Assembly (NCBI GenBank): GCA_045114235.1
Contig: JBGUKB010000117.1
Coordinates: 1-29,481 of the forward strand
Source of the DNA: UBA1732 sp045114235
GTDB taxonomy: Bacteria > Verrucomicrobiota > Lentisphaeria > Victivallales > UBA1829
Reading direction: 5' to 3'
DNA length: 29,481 bases
Shown here: positions 15,687 to 25,851 of the stretch, piece after piece
Numbering within the stretch: position 1 is the stretch's first letter
Layout of the letters: each line of letters begins with the position of its first letter
The notes under the pieces: generated by a model
The model's database searches: none
Told to the model about the DNA's origin: nothing
The model's input: the letters and a program-made list of their open reading frames with translations, nothing else
Made by a program: the position numbers and the translations under genes

Positions 15687-18347
15687 ATGCCGGAAATGCC
15701 GAAAGCATATCTGCCCGCCGAAATCGAAGAGAAATGGTACGCCGAGTGGGAAGCCAACAAGCGCTTCCACGGCAAGCCGAATCCCGACAAGAAGCCCTAT
15801 TCCATCGTCATCCCGCCGCCGAACGTGACCGGCATCCTCACCATGGGCCACGTCCTGAACAACACGCTTCAGGACATCCTCATCCGCTGGCACCGCATGA
15901 TGGGCGAGGAAGTCTGCTGGTTCCCCGGCACCGACCACGCCGGCATCGCCACGGAAAGCAAGGTCGACAAGGTCCTGCGCGAAAAGGAAGGCATCGACCG
16001 CCGCACGCTCGGCCGCGAGAAGTTCATCGAACGCGTCTGGGAATGGAAGAAGCTCTACGGCGGCACGATCATCAAACAGCTCCGCAAGCTCGGCACATCG
16101 TGCGACTGGGACCGCGAGCGCTTCACCATGGACGAGGGCCTCAGCGCCGCCGTCCGCAAGGTGTTCGTGCAGCTCTACGAAAAGGGCTACATCTACCGCG
16201 GCAAACGCATGGTGAACTGGTGCCCCGCCGCCCAAAGCGCGCTTTCCGACGAGGAAGTCATCTACAAGGAGGTCAAGGGCAAGTTCTGGCATTTCCGCTA
16301 TCCGCTCACCGACGGTTCCGGCTATCTCGTCGTCGCCACCACGCGCCCCGAGACCATGTTCGGCGACACCGCCGTCGCCGTCCCGCCCGGCGATCCGCGC
16401 TACAAGCACCTCGTCGGCAAGACCGTGAACCTCCCGCTCACCGACCGCCAGATCCCGATCATCGAGGACGAGCACGCCGACCCGGAGAAGGGGACCGGCT
16501 GCGTGAAGATCACGCCCGCCCACGACCCGAACGACTACCAGGTCGGCAAGCGCCACAACCTCGAATTCATCAACGTCATGAACCGCGACGGCTCCATGAA
16601 CGCCCAATGCGGCAAGTACGCCGGGCTCGACCGCTACGAATGCCGCAAGCAGTGCGTCGCGGACATGGAAAGCCTCGGCCTCCTCGAGAAGATCGAGGAC
16701 ATCGTCCACAACGTCGGCTTCTCCGAGCGCGGCGGCGTGGAGATCGAAACCCTCCTCAGCGACCAGTGGTTCGTCCGCATGGACGAGCTCGCGAAGCCCG
16801 CCATCGAGGCCGTCCGCTCCGGCGCGATCAAGTTCTATCCCGACCGCTGGGCGAAGACCTACTTCCACTGGATGGAGAACATCCAGGACTGGTGCATCAG
16901 CCGTCAGATCTGGTGGGGACACCGCATTCCCGCCTGGTACCGCGGCGACGTGAACGACGAGAACCGCGAGGTCTATGTGGGCGTGAACCCGCCCGAAGGC
17001 GACGGCTGGTACCAGGAAGAGGACGTGCTCGACACATGGTTCAGCTCCTGGCTCTGGCCCTTCTCCATCATGGGCTGGCCGGAAGACACCGCCGAGCTCA
17101 AGTATTTCTACCCGACCAACGACCTCGTGACCGGTCCGGACATCATCTTCTTCTGGGTCGCGCGCATGATCATGGCGGGCTACGAGTTCAAGGGCGACCT
17201 GCCGTTCCGCAACGTCTACTTCACCAGCATCATCCGCGACGAACTCGGACGCAAGCTCAGCAAGTCCCTCGGCAACTCGCCCGACCCGCTGAAGGTCATC
17301 GAGACCTACGGTGCCGACGCCCTCCGCTTCTCCATCGTCTATATCGCCCCCGTCGGCATGGACATCCGCTACTCCAACGAGAAGTGCGAACTCGGCCGCA
17401 ACTTCGCGAACAAGCTCTGGAACGCCTGCCGGTTCCGCACCATGCAGGGCCCCGTCTCCGCCTCGTTCGACAAGCTCGCGATCCCGGTCAGCAAGCTCAC
17501 GCAGGACGAGATCCACATGCTCAACACGCTGGAAAAGGCGTGCGCGGACGTGAACACCTCCCTCCGCGAGTTCCGGTTCCACTCCGCCGCGCACGACATC
17601 TACGAGCTGGTCTGGAACAACTTCTGCGACTGGTTCATCGAGGCGTGCAAGCCGCGCTTCAACGCCGATGAAGAGGCGAAGAAACAGGCGCTCGCCGTGC
17701 TGGACTACGCGCTGTGGAAGCTCCTCCGGCTCCTGCACCCCTTCATGCCGTTCATCACCGAGGAGCTCGCCCACCGCATGGGATTCCTCGCCGACGGCCA
17801 GTCCATCATGACCGCCGCGTTCCCCGAGGCCGACCTCAAGCTCCCCGCGGACGCCGACAAGATCTCCGAGATGACCGCCGACAAGTACGCCCTCATCTCC
17901 GCCGGCCGCAACCTGAGGCTCTCGAACAACATCGCTCCCGGCAAGCGCATCGAATACCACATCCGCGCCGCCTCGCAGGAGATCCTGGATTCCCTCTGCG
18001 AGCAGATGGACTCCCTCACCGCCATGCTGAACGCCTCCCTCATCAGCGTCTCGCTCGAGAACTACGCGAGCGAAGACGGCACGCCCGCTCCGTCCATCGT
18101 CTGCGACGCCGGCGCGATCTTCCTGCCGCTGAAGGGACTCGTGGATCCCGCCGCCGAATGCGAGAAGCTCACGAAGCAGAAAGCCGAGCTCACCGGCTGG
18201 ATCAAGGCCGCCGAGGCGAAGCTCGGCAACGAGAAGTTCGTCAGCCGCGCCCCGGCGAAAGTCGTCGAGGACGTGAAGACGCAGCTCGCCGACCTGAAGG
18301 ACAAGCTCGCCCGCGTCGAGGAATCGCTCGCCGCGTTCAAGGGCTGA
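15687..18347 (+). CDS. valS: Valyl-tRNA synthetase
   Basis: An 886-residue class I aminoacyl-tRNA synthetase that charges tRNA-Val. The HIGH motif is TMGH (52-55) after PPPNVTGIL, and the KMSKS motif is KLSKS (about 523-527). The CP1 editing domain (about 190-340) contains TTRPETMFGDTAVAV and the Asp-bearing HDPNDYQVG that hydrolyses Thr-tRNA-Val. Other family stretches are QWFVRM, ISRQIWWGHRIPAWY and EDVLDTWFSS. An anticodon-binding domain covers about 600-750, and a C-terminal coiled-coil arm (about 822-886), typical of ValRS, ends the protein. The length is slightly below E. coli ValRS (951). AGGAG lies about 11 bases before the ATG. It is a single gene between a promoter and a terminator. 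Confidence 0.98.
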   Translation: MPEMPKAYLPAEIEEKWYAEWEANKRFHGKPNPDKKPYSIVIPPPNVTGILTMGHVLNNTLQDILIRWHRMMGEEVCWFPGTDHAGIATESKVDKVLREKEGIDRRTLGREKFIERVWEWKKLYGGTIIKQLRKLGTSCDWDRERFTMDEGLSAAVRKVFVQLYEKGYIYRGKRMVNWCPAAQSALSDEEVIYKEVKGKFWHFRYPLTDGSGYLVVATTRPETMFGDTAVAVPPGDPRYKHLVGKTVNLPLTDRQIPIIEDEHADPEKGTGCVKITPAHDPNDYQVGKRHNLEFINVMNRDGSMNAQCGKYAGLDRYECRKQCVADMESLGLLEKIEDIVHNVGFSERGGVEIETLLSDQWFVRMDELAKPAIEAVRSGAIKFYPDRWAKTYFHWMENIQDWCISRQIWWGHRIPAWYRGDVNDENREVYVGVNPPEGDGWYQEEDVLDTWFSSWLWPFSIMGWPEDTAELKYFYPTNDLVTGPDIIFFWVARMIMAGYEFKGDLPFRNVYFTSIIRDELGRKLSKSLGNSPDPLKVIETYGADALRFSIVYIAPVGMDIRYSNEKCELGRNFANKLWNACRFRTMQGPVSASFDKLAIPVSKLTQDEIHMLNTLEKACADVNTSLREFRFHSAAHDIYELVWNNFCDWFIEACKPRFNADEEAKKQALAVLDYALWKLLRLLHPFMPFITEELAHRMGFLADGQSIMTAAFPEADLKLPADADKISEMTADKYALISAGRNLRLSNNIAPGKRIEYHIRAASQEILDSLCEQMDSLTAMLNASLISVSLENYASEDGTPAPSIVCDAGAIFLPLKGLVDPAAECEKLTKQKAELTGWIKAAEAKLGNEKFVSRAPAKVVEDVKTQLADLKDKLARVEESLAAFKG

Positions 18348-18380
18348 TCCTTCCCGACACAGCTCATCTGAAAAAGTTCA

Positions 18381-18413
18381 GGCTCCCTCCGTTTGTGCGG
18401 AGAGAGCCTTTTT
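18381..18413 (+). terminator. Terminator of valS, probably bidirectional
   Basis: Eleven-base arms (18381-18391 and 18398-18408) pair with one mismatch around a six-base loop and are followed by TTTTT. On the minus strand the stem is followed by TGAACTTTTT, so it may also end the flavoprotein transcript coming from 19118. Confidence 0.88.
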
Positions 18414-18425
18414 CTTCATCCGTTT

Positions 18426-19118
18426 TCAGTTCCACGGACGCTTGCTTCCGAGCCAGCCTTGTTCCGTCCAGTATTCGACGTCGCACTTGCTGATGCGCAG
18501 TTTCATTTGGAACTGACGCATGAGGTTGAAAAAGAGCCTGGTCTTCAACCCGGGTTTGACCTTTCCGTGCCGCCGCACGATCTTTTCCGCGAGGCAGGAG
18601 GTCGCCCTGTCGATGGCGGCTCTCTTCTTTTCGCTGACGCCTTCCCAGTTCGCGGCAGCTACGCCGGGTCCGTACTTATAGATTTTGGCGGTTCCCCAGA
18701 AAAACAGGCTGTGCTCCATATCCTTCAATGCCGATCTCATGCCGCCGCCCGCGGCCGTGCAGATGCACACGCCCTGCTTGCGGAACATGGACGCCTCCGG
18801 CCGGTGCACCATAAACCGGAACCCCAGGTGATCCAGAAACGCCTTCATCGCGCCCGTGACGTGGTACACATAGACGGGGCTTGCGAGGATCACGACGTCC
18901 GCCGCGTCCATCGCGTCCGTGATCGGGGCGAGCCTGGCGTGATGCGGACACTCCGTTTCGCCATGAAAGAAACACCTGTTGCAGCCCGCGCAGAACTCGC
19001 CGAAGTCCGTCGGCAGGAAGAACTCCATCGTTTCCCCGCCGAGCTTTTCCGCCAGGCTGTGCGCGACGTGATATGTGGAGCCTTTGTGGCTCTGACCGTG
19101 AATGATGACCGTTTTCAT
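18426..19118 (-). CDS. Flavodoxin-fold NAD(P)H reductase with cysteine cluster
   Basis: A 230-residue protein from the ATG at 19116-19118, with AGGA six bases upstream; the frame is open further back but crosses the promoter. The FMN loop is VIIHGQSHKGSTYHVA (4-19) and the second flavin loop LASPVYVYHVTG (78-89). Cysteines 43, 46, 49 and 57 form CX2CX2CX7C, as in iron-sulfur flavoproteins, and CIC at 118-120 precedes TAAGGG. A C-terminal stretch (about 185-230) is longer and more basic than in the 182-residue relative at 124-672. Family members pass electrons from NAD(P)H or ferredoxin to quinones or other acceptors; the partner is unknown. It is divergent from the exonuclease gene. Confidence 0.8.
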   Translation of the reverse strand: MKTVIIHGQSHKGSTYHVAHSLAEKLGGETMEFFLPTDFGEFCAGCNRCFFHGETECPHHARLAPITDAMDAADVVILASPVYVYHVTGAMKAFLDHLGFRFMVHRPEASMFRKQGVCICTAAGGGMRSALKDMEHSLFFWGTAKIYKYGPGVAAANWEGVSEKKRAAIDRATSCLAEKIVRRHGKVKPGLKTRLFFNLMRQFQMKLRISKCDVEYWTEQGWLGSKRPWN

Positions 19119-19147
19119 GCTTGTCCTGCGTTTTGTTCGAACGGGAT

Positions 19148-19175
19148 AATATACCACATATCTTCTTTTTTTCAA
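19148..19175 (-). promoter_or_regulatory. Promoter of the second flavoprotein gene
   Basis: On the minus strand TTGAAA (19170-19175), 16 bases, TATATT (19148-19153). The start would be about 20-25 nt before the ATG. It has the same boxes and spacing as the divergent promoter at 19205-19232. Confidence 0.72.
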
Positions 19176-19204
19176 ACGGGGCCGGTTGCAGCGGAGACGG
19201 CGTC

Positions 19205-19232
19205 TTGAAAAACCCCGATCTTGCATTATATT
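19205..19232 (+). promoter_or_regulatory. Promoter of the exonuclease gene
   Basis: TTGAAA (19205-19210), 16 bases, TATATT (19227-19232). It overlaps the first in-frame start codon (TTG at 19221), which argues for translation starting at 19290. Confidence 0.7.
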
Positions 19233-19289
19233 AACCTGACGAATGTGCGATATCCGACGGAACCGGAAAGGCGGAAAAGAACAGGCAAA

Positions 19290-19829
19290 ATGAGGCTGGC
19301 GGGACTTGATTTCGAGACGGCGAACAACTGCGCGGGGAGCATCTGCGCGGTCGGCTGCGGCATCCTTCAGGACGGCGAGGAGGGCGAAATGCTCGAACGG
19401 CTCGTGCGGCCGCATCCGGGCATGGACTGGATCGCGTCGTTCTGCTACCGCGTGCACGGGATCGGCGCATGCGACTTGGAGGACGCGGACGAATTCCCGG
19501 CGGTCTGGCCGGAACTGCGCGACATGCTGCTGTCGGCGGACTGCGTGGTCATCCACAACGCGCCGTTCGACCTGAGCCACTTACGCGCGGTCCTGTCGCT
19601 CTACGATCTGCCGCCGGTGCGGTTCCCGTATGTGTGCAGCCTGACCGCGAGCCGTCGCGCCCTGCCCGAACTCGCCTCGCATTCGCTGAACCATGTCGCG
19701 GCGTACTTCGATATCCATTTTCAGCATCACAACGCGCTGGAGGACGCGCTGACCTGCGCGAAAGTCCTGCACGAGATCGGCCTCACGCCGCGCATCCCGC
19801 GGAAAGAATTCATCTATCCCGCGCCGTAA
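19290..19829 (+). CDS. DEDDh 3'-5' exonuclease (DnaQ-like)
   Basis: A 179-residue protein from the ATG at 19290; a TTG 69 bases earlier lies inside the promoter. The Exo I motif is GLDFET (Asp7, Glu9), Exo II is VIHNAPFDLSHL (Asp94), and Exo III is HHNALEDALTCA (His147, Asp152), so the five DEDDh metal and catalytic positions are all present. Such proteins remove nucleotides from 3' ends in proofreading, repair or RNA trimming. It has no polymerase, helicase or BRCT domain, so it is a free-standing enzyme, and whether it is the polymerase III epsilon subunit or an RNase T/ExoX-like enzyme cannot be told. It is a single gene. Confidence 0.88.
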   Translation: MRLAGLDFETANNCAGSICAVGCGILQDGEEGEMLERLVRPHPGMDWIASFCYRVHGIGACDLEDADEFPAVWPELRDMLLSADCVVIHNAPFDLSHLRAVLSLYDLPPVRFPYVCSLTASRRALPELASHSLNHVAAYFDIHFQHHNALEDALTCAKVLHEIGLTPRIPRKEFIYPAP

Positions 19830-19830
19830 C

Positions 19831-19917
19831 GCGTTTAAGCGCGCCTTAACGCTCAGGGCACATCCAACACTTGTCTACGCCCGTTTCGTCGTTCAAATCG
19901 CGCCGGAAGCGCGTTTT
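19831..19917 (+). terminator. Possible weak terminator region of the exonuclease gene
   Basis: Directly after the stop an imperfect inverted repeat (19831-19852, GCGTTTAAG/CTTAACGC) has no T-run. Further on, a five-base GC stem (19899-19903 and 19909-19913) is followed by TTTTC. Either may end the transcript, and neither is strong. Confidence 0.4.
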
Positions 19918-19975
19918 CTGACATCGCGCGTTACAACCCGTCTCGAAAAAACCACCCCAACCTTGCCCGGACGCG

Positions 19976-20008
19976 AAAAGCCGCCGGAATGAAATGAATC
20001 GAGGCGGC
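19976..20008 (-). terminator. Second, weaker hairpin behind the ribosomal protein operon
   Basis: On the minus strand six-base GC arms (20003-20008 and 19980-19985) with a 17-base loop are followed by TTTT (19976-19979). It lies just past the strong terminator at 20011-20045 and may back it up. Confidence 0.4.
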
Positions 20009-20010
20009 AT

Positions 20011-20045
20011 AAAAAAACCGGGGTCCCTTTTGAGGGGGATCCCGG
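20011..20045 (-). terminator. Strong terminator closing the rpsL-to-rpsS operon
   Basis: Ten-base arms (20018-20027 and 20036-20045) pair with one mismatch around an eight-base loop, followed on the minus strand by seven T residues (20011-20017). It lies about 37 bases past the rpsS stop. A short perfect hairpin (20053-20066) sits between. Its presence shows the operon really ends after rpsS. Confidence 0.9.
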
Positions 20046-20082
20046 TAGAGAATACCGTAAACGGTACCCGGTAGACTGCGGA

Positions 20083-20361
20083 TTAGACAGTCTTGCCGGA
20101 GATGACGCCGTGGCCGTGGAAGGTACGGGTCGGGGCGAATTCGCCGAAACGGTGTCCGACCATGTTCTCCGTGACGAACACGGGAACGAAGATCTTGCCG
20201 TTGTGCACGTTGAAGGTATACCCGACGAACTCGGGGAGTACCATGGAACGGCGGGACCAGGTCTTGATCGGCTTCTTGGCGCCGCCGGCCTTTTCCATGC
20301 GTTCGACTTTTTCGACCAGATGATAGTCCACAAACGGACCTTTTTTGATGGATCTGCCCAT
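20083..20361 (-). CDS. rpsS: Small ribosomal subunit protein uS19
   Basis: A 92-residue protein, the usual length. It begins MGRSIKKGPFVDYHLVEKVE, and has KTWSRRSMVLPEFVGYTFNVHNGKIFVPVFV and the C-terminal GHRFGEFAPTRTFHGH typical of S19, which binds the head of 16S rRNA near the A-site finger. The ribosome site AGGAG is made by the last codons of rplB, 3 bases away. It is the last gene of the operon; in most bacteria rplV and rpsC follow at this point, but here a terminator does. Confidence 0.97.
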   Translation of the reverse strand: MGRSIKKGPFVDYHLVEKVERMEKAGGAKKPIKTWSRRSMVLPEFVGYTFNVHNGKIFVPVFVTENMVGHRFGEFAPTRTFHGHGVISGKTV

Positions 20362-20364
20362 AGG

Positions 20365-21192
20365 TTACTTTCTCCTGCGTTCGACGATGAACTTGTTGCT
20401 CGGCTTCTTCGGGTGACGGGTGCGTTTGCCCTTGGCAAGCTGACCCCAGGGGGACACGGGGTGACCGCCGCCGGAGGAACGGCCTTCGCCGCCGCCCATG
20501 GGGTGGTCGATCGGGTTCTGAACGACGCCGCGGACGTGCGGGCGGAAGCCTTTGTAGCGGGCTTTGCCGGCCTTGCCGAGGGAGACGTTCATGTGATCGA
20601 GGTTGCCCACCTGGCCGATGGTGGCGAGGCAGTTGATGTGGAACATGCGGACTTCACCGCTGGGAAGCTTGACCTGGCAGTAGTCGCCTTCGCGGGAGCG
20701 AAGGACGGCGTACTGACCGGCGGAACGGACGATCTTGCCGCCGCGGCCGGGGGTCATTTCGATGTTGTGGATCTGGAGTCCCAGGGGGATGTTCTTCAGC
20801 TGAAGGGCGTTGCCGGGCTTGATCTCGGCGCCCGCGCCGGAAGCGATGACCTGACCGACCTTGAGGCCGACGGGCGCGAGGATGTAGGACTTCGTGCCGT
20901 CTTCATAGCAGATGAGGGCGATGAACGCGGAGCGGTTCGGATCGTACTCGATCGCCTTCACGGTCGCGGGACCGGTCTTGGTGCGGTTGAAGTCGATCTG
21001 ACGGTAGGCGCGCTTGTTGCCGCCGCCGCGGAAGCGGACGGTCATGCGACCGACGTTGTTGCGGGCGCCGGTGGAGCGGATGCCCTTGGTGAGAGCCTTC
21101 TCGGGAGCCTTCTTGGTGAGCTCGGCGGAGTAATCGACGACGCCGATATAGCGGCGGTTGTTCGTCGTGGGCTTGTAGGTTTTGATCGGCAT
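20365..21192 (-). CDS. rplB: Large ribosomal subunit protein uL2
   Basis: A 275-residue protein of normal L2 length. It starts MPIKTYKPTTNNRRY, with GARNNVGRMTVRFRGGGNKR and PIDHPMGGGEGRSSGGGHPVSPWG, which includes the histidine (in GGGHPVSPWG) that lies near the peptidyl-transferase centre. The basic C-terminus ends in SNKFIVERRRK. L2 supports subunit joining and peptidyl transfer. AAGGAG lies nine bases before the ATG, and the gene follows rplW by 12 bases. Confidence 0.98.
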   Translation of the reverse strand: MPIKTYKPTTNNRRYIGVVDYSAELTKKAPEKALTKGIRSTGARNNVGRMTVRFRGGGNKRAYRQIDFNRTKTGPATVKAIEYDPNRSAFIALICYEDGTKSYILAPVGLKVGQVIASGAGAEIKPGNALQLKNIPLGLQIHNIEMTPGRGGKIVRSAGQYAVLRSREGDYCQVKLPSGEVRMFHINCLATIGQVGNLDHMNVSLGKAGKARYKGFRPHVRGVVQNPIDHPMGGGEGRSSGGGHPVSPWGQLAKGKRTRHPKKPSNKFIVERRRK

Positions 21193-21204
21193 TTGCGTGT
21201 CTCC

Positions 21205-21489
21205 TTATGCGAGCTCGATCGTGCCCTCGGCGAGGGTGACGATGGCTTTTTTCCAGTTGGAACGGCGACCGCGGACGGGGTTCTTTCCGACGCGTTTGAG
21301 CTTGCCGGTGTAGTTCATGATGTTGACGGACTTGACCTTCACGCCTTCGTAGATGTCTTCGACGGCGGCGGCGATCTCGGTCTTCGTGGCGCAGGAGCAG
21401 ACCTTGAAGGAATACTGGTTCGCACCCTTGAGAAGCGTGCACTTCTCAGTCATCATGATGTGCTTGATGATGTCGTAGGAAGATTTCAT
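21205..21489 (-). CDS. rplW: Large ribosomal subunit protein uL23
   Basis: A 94-residue protein. It begins MKSSYDIIKHIMMTEKCTLL, with YSFKVCSCATKTEIAAAVEDIYEGVKVKSVNIMNYTGK, which matches the L23 fold at the polypeptide exit tunnel, where SRP and trigger factor dock. The start overlaps the rplD stop by four bases (ATGA), so translation is probably coupled. AAGGTGA precedes the ATG, within the end of rplD. Confidence 0.95.
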   Translation of the reverse strand: MKSSYDIIKHIMMTEKCTLLKGANQYSFKVCSCATKTEIAAAVEDIYEGVKVKSVNIMNYTGKLKRVGKNPVRGRRSNWKKAIVTLAEGTIELA

Positions 21490-22118
21490 TTGGTCACCTT
21501 CTCAATGCGCTTGACGATCACATCCATGGCATCCTTGCTGCAAACGAGCATGTCCGCCCAGAGGACCTGGTAGGTGTTGACCGCGGAAGCCTTCATGAGG
21601 CAGACGGCGGGGAGGTTGCTGGTGGCGAGGATGGAGTTTTCCTCGTAGTCGGCAACGACGCAAAGGATTTTTCCGGTGGCCTTCAGAGCGTTGAAAGCGG
21701 CGACCGCTTCCTTCGTCTTCGGGCTTTCGAACTTGACGTCGTCGACGACGATGACGCCGGAGTTCTTCACGGATTCGGAGAACGAACGCTGGAGCGCGAG
21801 TCTGCGGACCTTGGCGTTGATCTTGGTCGCGAAGCTGCGGGGGGTGGGGCCGAACGCCACACCGCCGTGACGCCAGGAGGCGTTACGGGAGGATCCGCTG
21901 CGGGCACGGCCGAGGCCTTTCTGCTTGAAGGGCTTGCGGCCGCCGCCGGAAACCTGGCCGCGGGTCTTGGTGGAGGCGGTGCCTGCACGGCACGCGTTGA
22001 GGAAGGACACGACGGTGTCTTTGACCGCCTGGGAGCCCTTCTCCAGTTCGAGGGCGGTATCGGGAAGGTCGTAGACGCCGACCTTTTCGCCCTTCATATT
22101 GAGAATATCGAGATTCAT
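21486..22118 (-). CDS. rplD: Large ribosomal subunit protein uL4
   Basis: A 210-residue protein. The tunnel-lining loop contains GRKPFKQKGLGRARSGSSRN and WRHGGVAFGPTPRSF, and the globular part has GVIVVDDVKFESPKTKEAV. In E. coli L4 also represses the S10 operon by acting on its leader and RNase E; whether it does so here is unknown. AAGGTGA lies eight bases before the ATG. It follows rplC by 25 bases and overlaps rplW. Confidence 0.97.
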   Translation of the reverse strand: MNLDILNMKGEKVGVYDLPDTALELEKGSQAVKDTVVSFLNACRAGTASTKTRGQVSGGGRKPFKQKGLGRARSGSSRNASWRHGGVAFGPTPRSFATKINAKVRRLALQRSFSESVKNSGVIVVDDVKFESPKTKEAVAAFNALKATGKILCVVADYEENSILATSNLPAVCLMKASAVNTYQVLWADMLVCSKDAMDVIVKRIEKVTK

Positions 22119-22143
22119 AACGTGTCACCTTGTAAGTTTGGGA

Positions 22144-22770
22144 TTATTTCTTGATCGCTTTTCTGACGAGTACGGTGCCGCCGTTGGGTCCGGGGATCGC
22201 CCCACTTACAAAGATCAGATTTTCCGCGGAATCGACTTTGACAACGCGCAGGTTCTGCACAGTGCGCTTCACGCTGCCGTGCTGACCGGGCATTTTCTTG
22301 CCTTTGATGATGTTGCCGGGGGATTCACGGCATCCGATGGAGCCGGGCTTTCTGTGCCAGCCGCCGCCGTGTCCGTCACGACCGCCTTTGAAATGATGGC
22401 GGACCATGACGCCCTGATAGCCGCGTCCCTTGGTCACGCCGGTGACGTCGAGATATTCACCTTCTTCGAAGATGCCGGCGCCGATCTCGGCTCCGATCTC
22501 GAACTTGGAATCGTCGGTAATGCGGAATTCCTTCATGATGGACGGAGTGTTGACTCCGGCCTTTGCGGCCTGGCCGGCAACTGCCTTGCCTGCATTTTTC
22601 GCTTTCCGGGAACCGAATCCGAAAAGCACGGCGGAATAGCCGTCGCGTTCCACATTCTTCACGTCGATAACGACGCACGGGCCAGCCTGAACGACCGTCA
22701 CAGGGGTCAGCACACCCTTGTCGTCGTAAAGCTGAGTCATCCCGACTTTCTTTCCGATCAAACCTTTCAT
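22144..22770 (-). CDS. rplC: Large ribosomal subunit protein uL3
   Basis: A 208-residue protein. It begins MKGLIGKKVGMTQLYDDKGV, with VTGVTKGRGYQGVMVRHHFKGG and KKMPGQHGSVKRTVQNL; the PGQHG glutamine is the one methylated in E. coli L3. L3 is an early 50S assembly protein reaching toward the peptidyl-transferase centre. AAAGGAG gives a strong ribosome site. An unusually long 106-base gap with hairpins separates it from rpsJ. Confidence 0.97.
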   Translation of the reverse strand: MKGLIGKKVGMTQLYDDKGVLTPVTVVQAGPCVVIDVKNVERDGYSAVLFGFGSRKAKNAGKAVAGQAAKAGVNTPSIMKEFRITDDSKFEIGAEIGAGIFEEGEYLDVTGVTKGRGYQGVMVRHHFKGGRDGHGGGWHRKPGSIGCRESPGNIIKGKKMPGQHGSVKRTVQNLRVVKVDSAENLIFVSGAIPGPNGGTVLVRKAIKK

Positions 22771-22876
22771 GTTGTTCTCCTTTCAGGCACATGTCCTCAA
22801 TCGGAAAAGGACCTTGGTGCCGGATTGCCGGCCGATGCCCGAACCGTTCGGACCCGGCCTGTTCAGCGGCTGCGGA
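22771..22876 (-). promoter_or_regulatory. Hairpin-bearing spacer between rpsJ and rplC
   Basis: This is the longest gap inside the ribosomal operon. It contains two compact GC hairpins, at 22819-22832 (GCCGG/CCGGC) and 22839-22851 (CCGAA/TTCGG), ahead of the rplC ribosome site. No T-run follows and no promoter of the local type is seen. It could be a translational control leader for L3/L4; this is inference only. Confidence 0.35.
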
Positions 22877-23208
22877 TCAGCCGCCGATCTTAATGGAAAT
22901 ATCCACGCCCGCGGGCAGGCTGAGCTTCTTCAGCTCGTCGACCGTCTTGGCGGTAGGATCGATGATGTCCATCAGCCGCTTGTGCGTGCGGATCTCGAAC
23001 TGCTCCATGGACTTCTTGTCCACGTGAGGAGAGCGGTTGACGGTGAAACGTTCCACCCGGGTCGGCAGCGGGATCGGACCGGCAACGCGGGATCCGGTGC
23101 GGCGGGCGGTGTTGAGGATTTCCGCGACCGACTGGTCGAGGATGCGGTGTTCGTAGGCCTGAAGCTTAATGCGGAACTTCTGGACCTGACGGGGAGCGGG
23201 CTTTGTGC

Positions 23209-23212
<4 letters not shown>
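22877..23212 (-). CDS. rpsJ: Small ribosomal subunit protein uS10
   Basis: A 111-residue protein, about eight residues longer at the N-terminus than E. coli S10 (103). The core reads KFRIKLQAYEHRILDQSV, with GPIPLPTRVERFTVNRSPHVDKKSMEQFEIRTHKRLMDI, which carries the invariant IPLPT and KRL(M/I)DI motifs. S10 is part of the 30S head and, as NusE, also of transcription antitermination complexes. GGAG lies about 12 bases before the ATG. Its start overlaps the fusA stop by ATGA, where most bacteria would have tuf. Confidence 0.96.
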
Positions 23213-25329
<2,117 letters not shown>

Positions 25330-25356
25330 AGGGTAGTACTTGGGAACGTCAAATGA

Positions 25357-25827
25357 TTACCAGCGGTAGTGCGCGAACGCCTTATTGGCCTGAGCCATCT
25401 TGTGGGTATCATCTTTTTTCTTCACGGAGGAGCCGGTGTTATCGAAGGCGTCGAGGAGTTCCGTGGCGAGGGCGATCATCATGGGTTTGCCCTTCTTGGC
25501 CTGGGAGTAGGTCGTGATCCAGCGGATCGCGAGGGCGACCTGGCGTTCCGGAGCGACGTCGATGGGCACCTGGTAGTTGGCGCCGCCGACGCGACGGGAC
25601 TTGACTTCGACTTTGGGCTTGACGTTCTCGACGGCCTGGATGAAGACTTCGAGGGGTTCCATGTCCTTCTTCTGGGTCGCGATGTAGTCGAATGCGCCGT
25701 AAACGATTTTCTGGGCGATGGACTTCTTGCCGCACTTCATCAGGGTGTTGATGAGGCGGGCGACGAGTTCGCTGTTGTATTTGACGTCCGGGATGAGTTC
25801 CCGTTTCGTGGTTCTGCGTCTTCTCAT
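25357..25827 (-). CDS. rpsG: Small ribosomal subunit protein uS7
   Basis: A 156-residue protein of normal length. It begins MRRRRTTKRELIPDVKYNSE, with INTLMKCGKKSIAQKIVYGAF, EVKSRRVGGANYQVPIDV and a C-terminal KAFAHYRW. S7 nucleates assembly of the 30S head and contacts the E-site tRNA; in E. coli it represses the str operon. GAAGGTAA lies about 13 bases before the ATG. It is 24 bases downstream of rpsL. Confidence 0.97.
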   Translation of the reverse strand: MRRRRTTKRELIPDVKYNSELVARLINTLMKCGKKSIAQKIVYGAFDYIATQKKDMEPLEVFIQAVENVKPKVEVKSRRVGGANYQVPIDVAPERQVALAIRWITTYSQAKKGKPMMIALATELLDAFDNTGSSVKKKDDTHKMAQANKAFAHYRW

Positions 25828-25851
25828 GGTGTATGCGTTACCTTCTCGTGA

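Noticed and set aside
15648..17960. A 770-codon minus-strand open frame opposite valS
   Set aside because: It is antisense to a clear valyl-tRNA synthetase, crosses its promoter region, and shows only the Val/Asp/Gly/His composition of a shadow frame.
19119..19580. In-frame N-terminal extension of the second flavoprotein
   Set aside because: It overlaps the exonuclease gene on the other strand and the flavoprotein's own promoter; the flavin loop lies at the start chosen at 19118.
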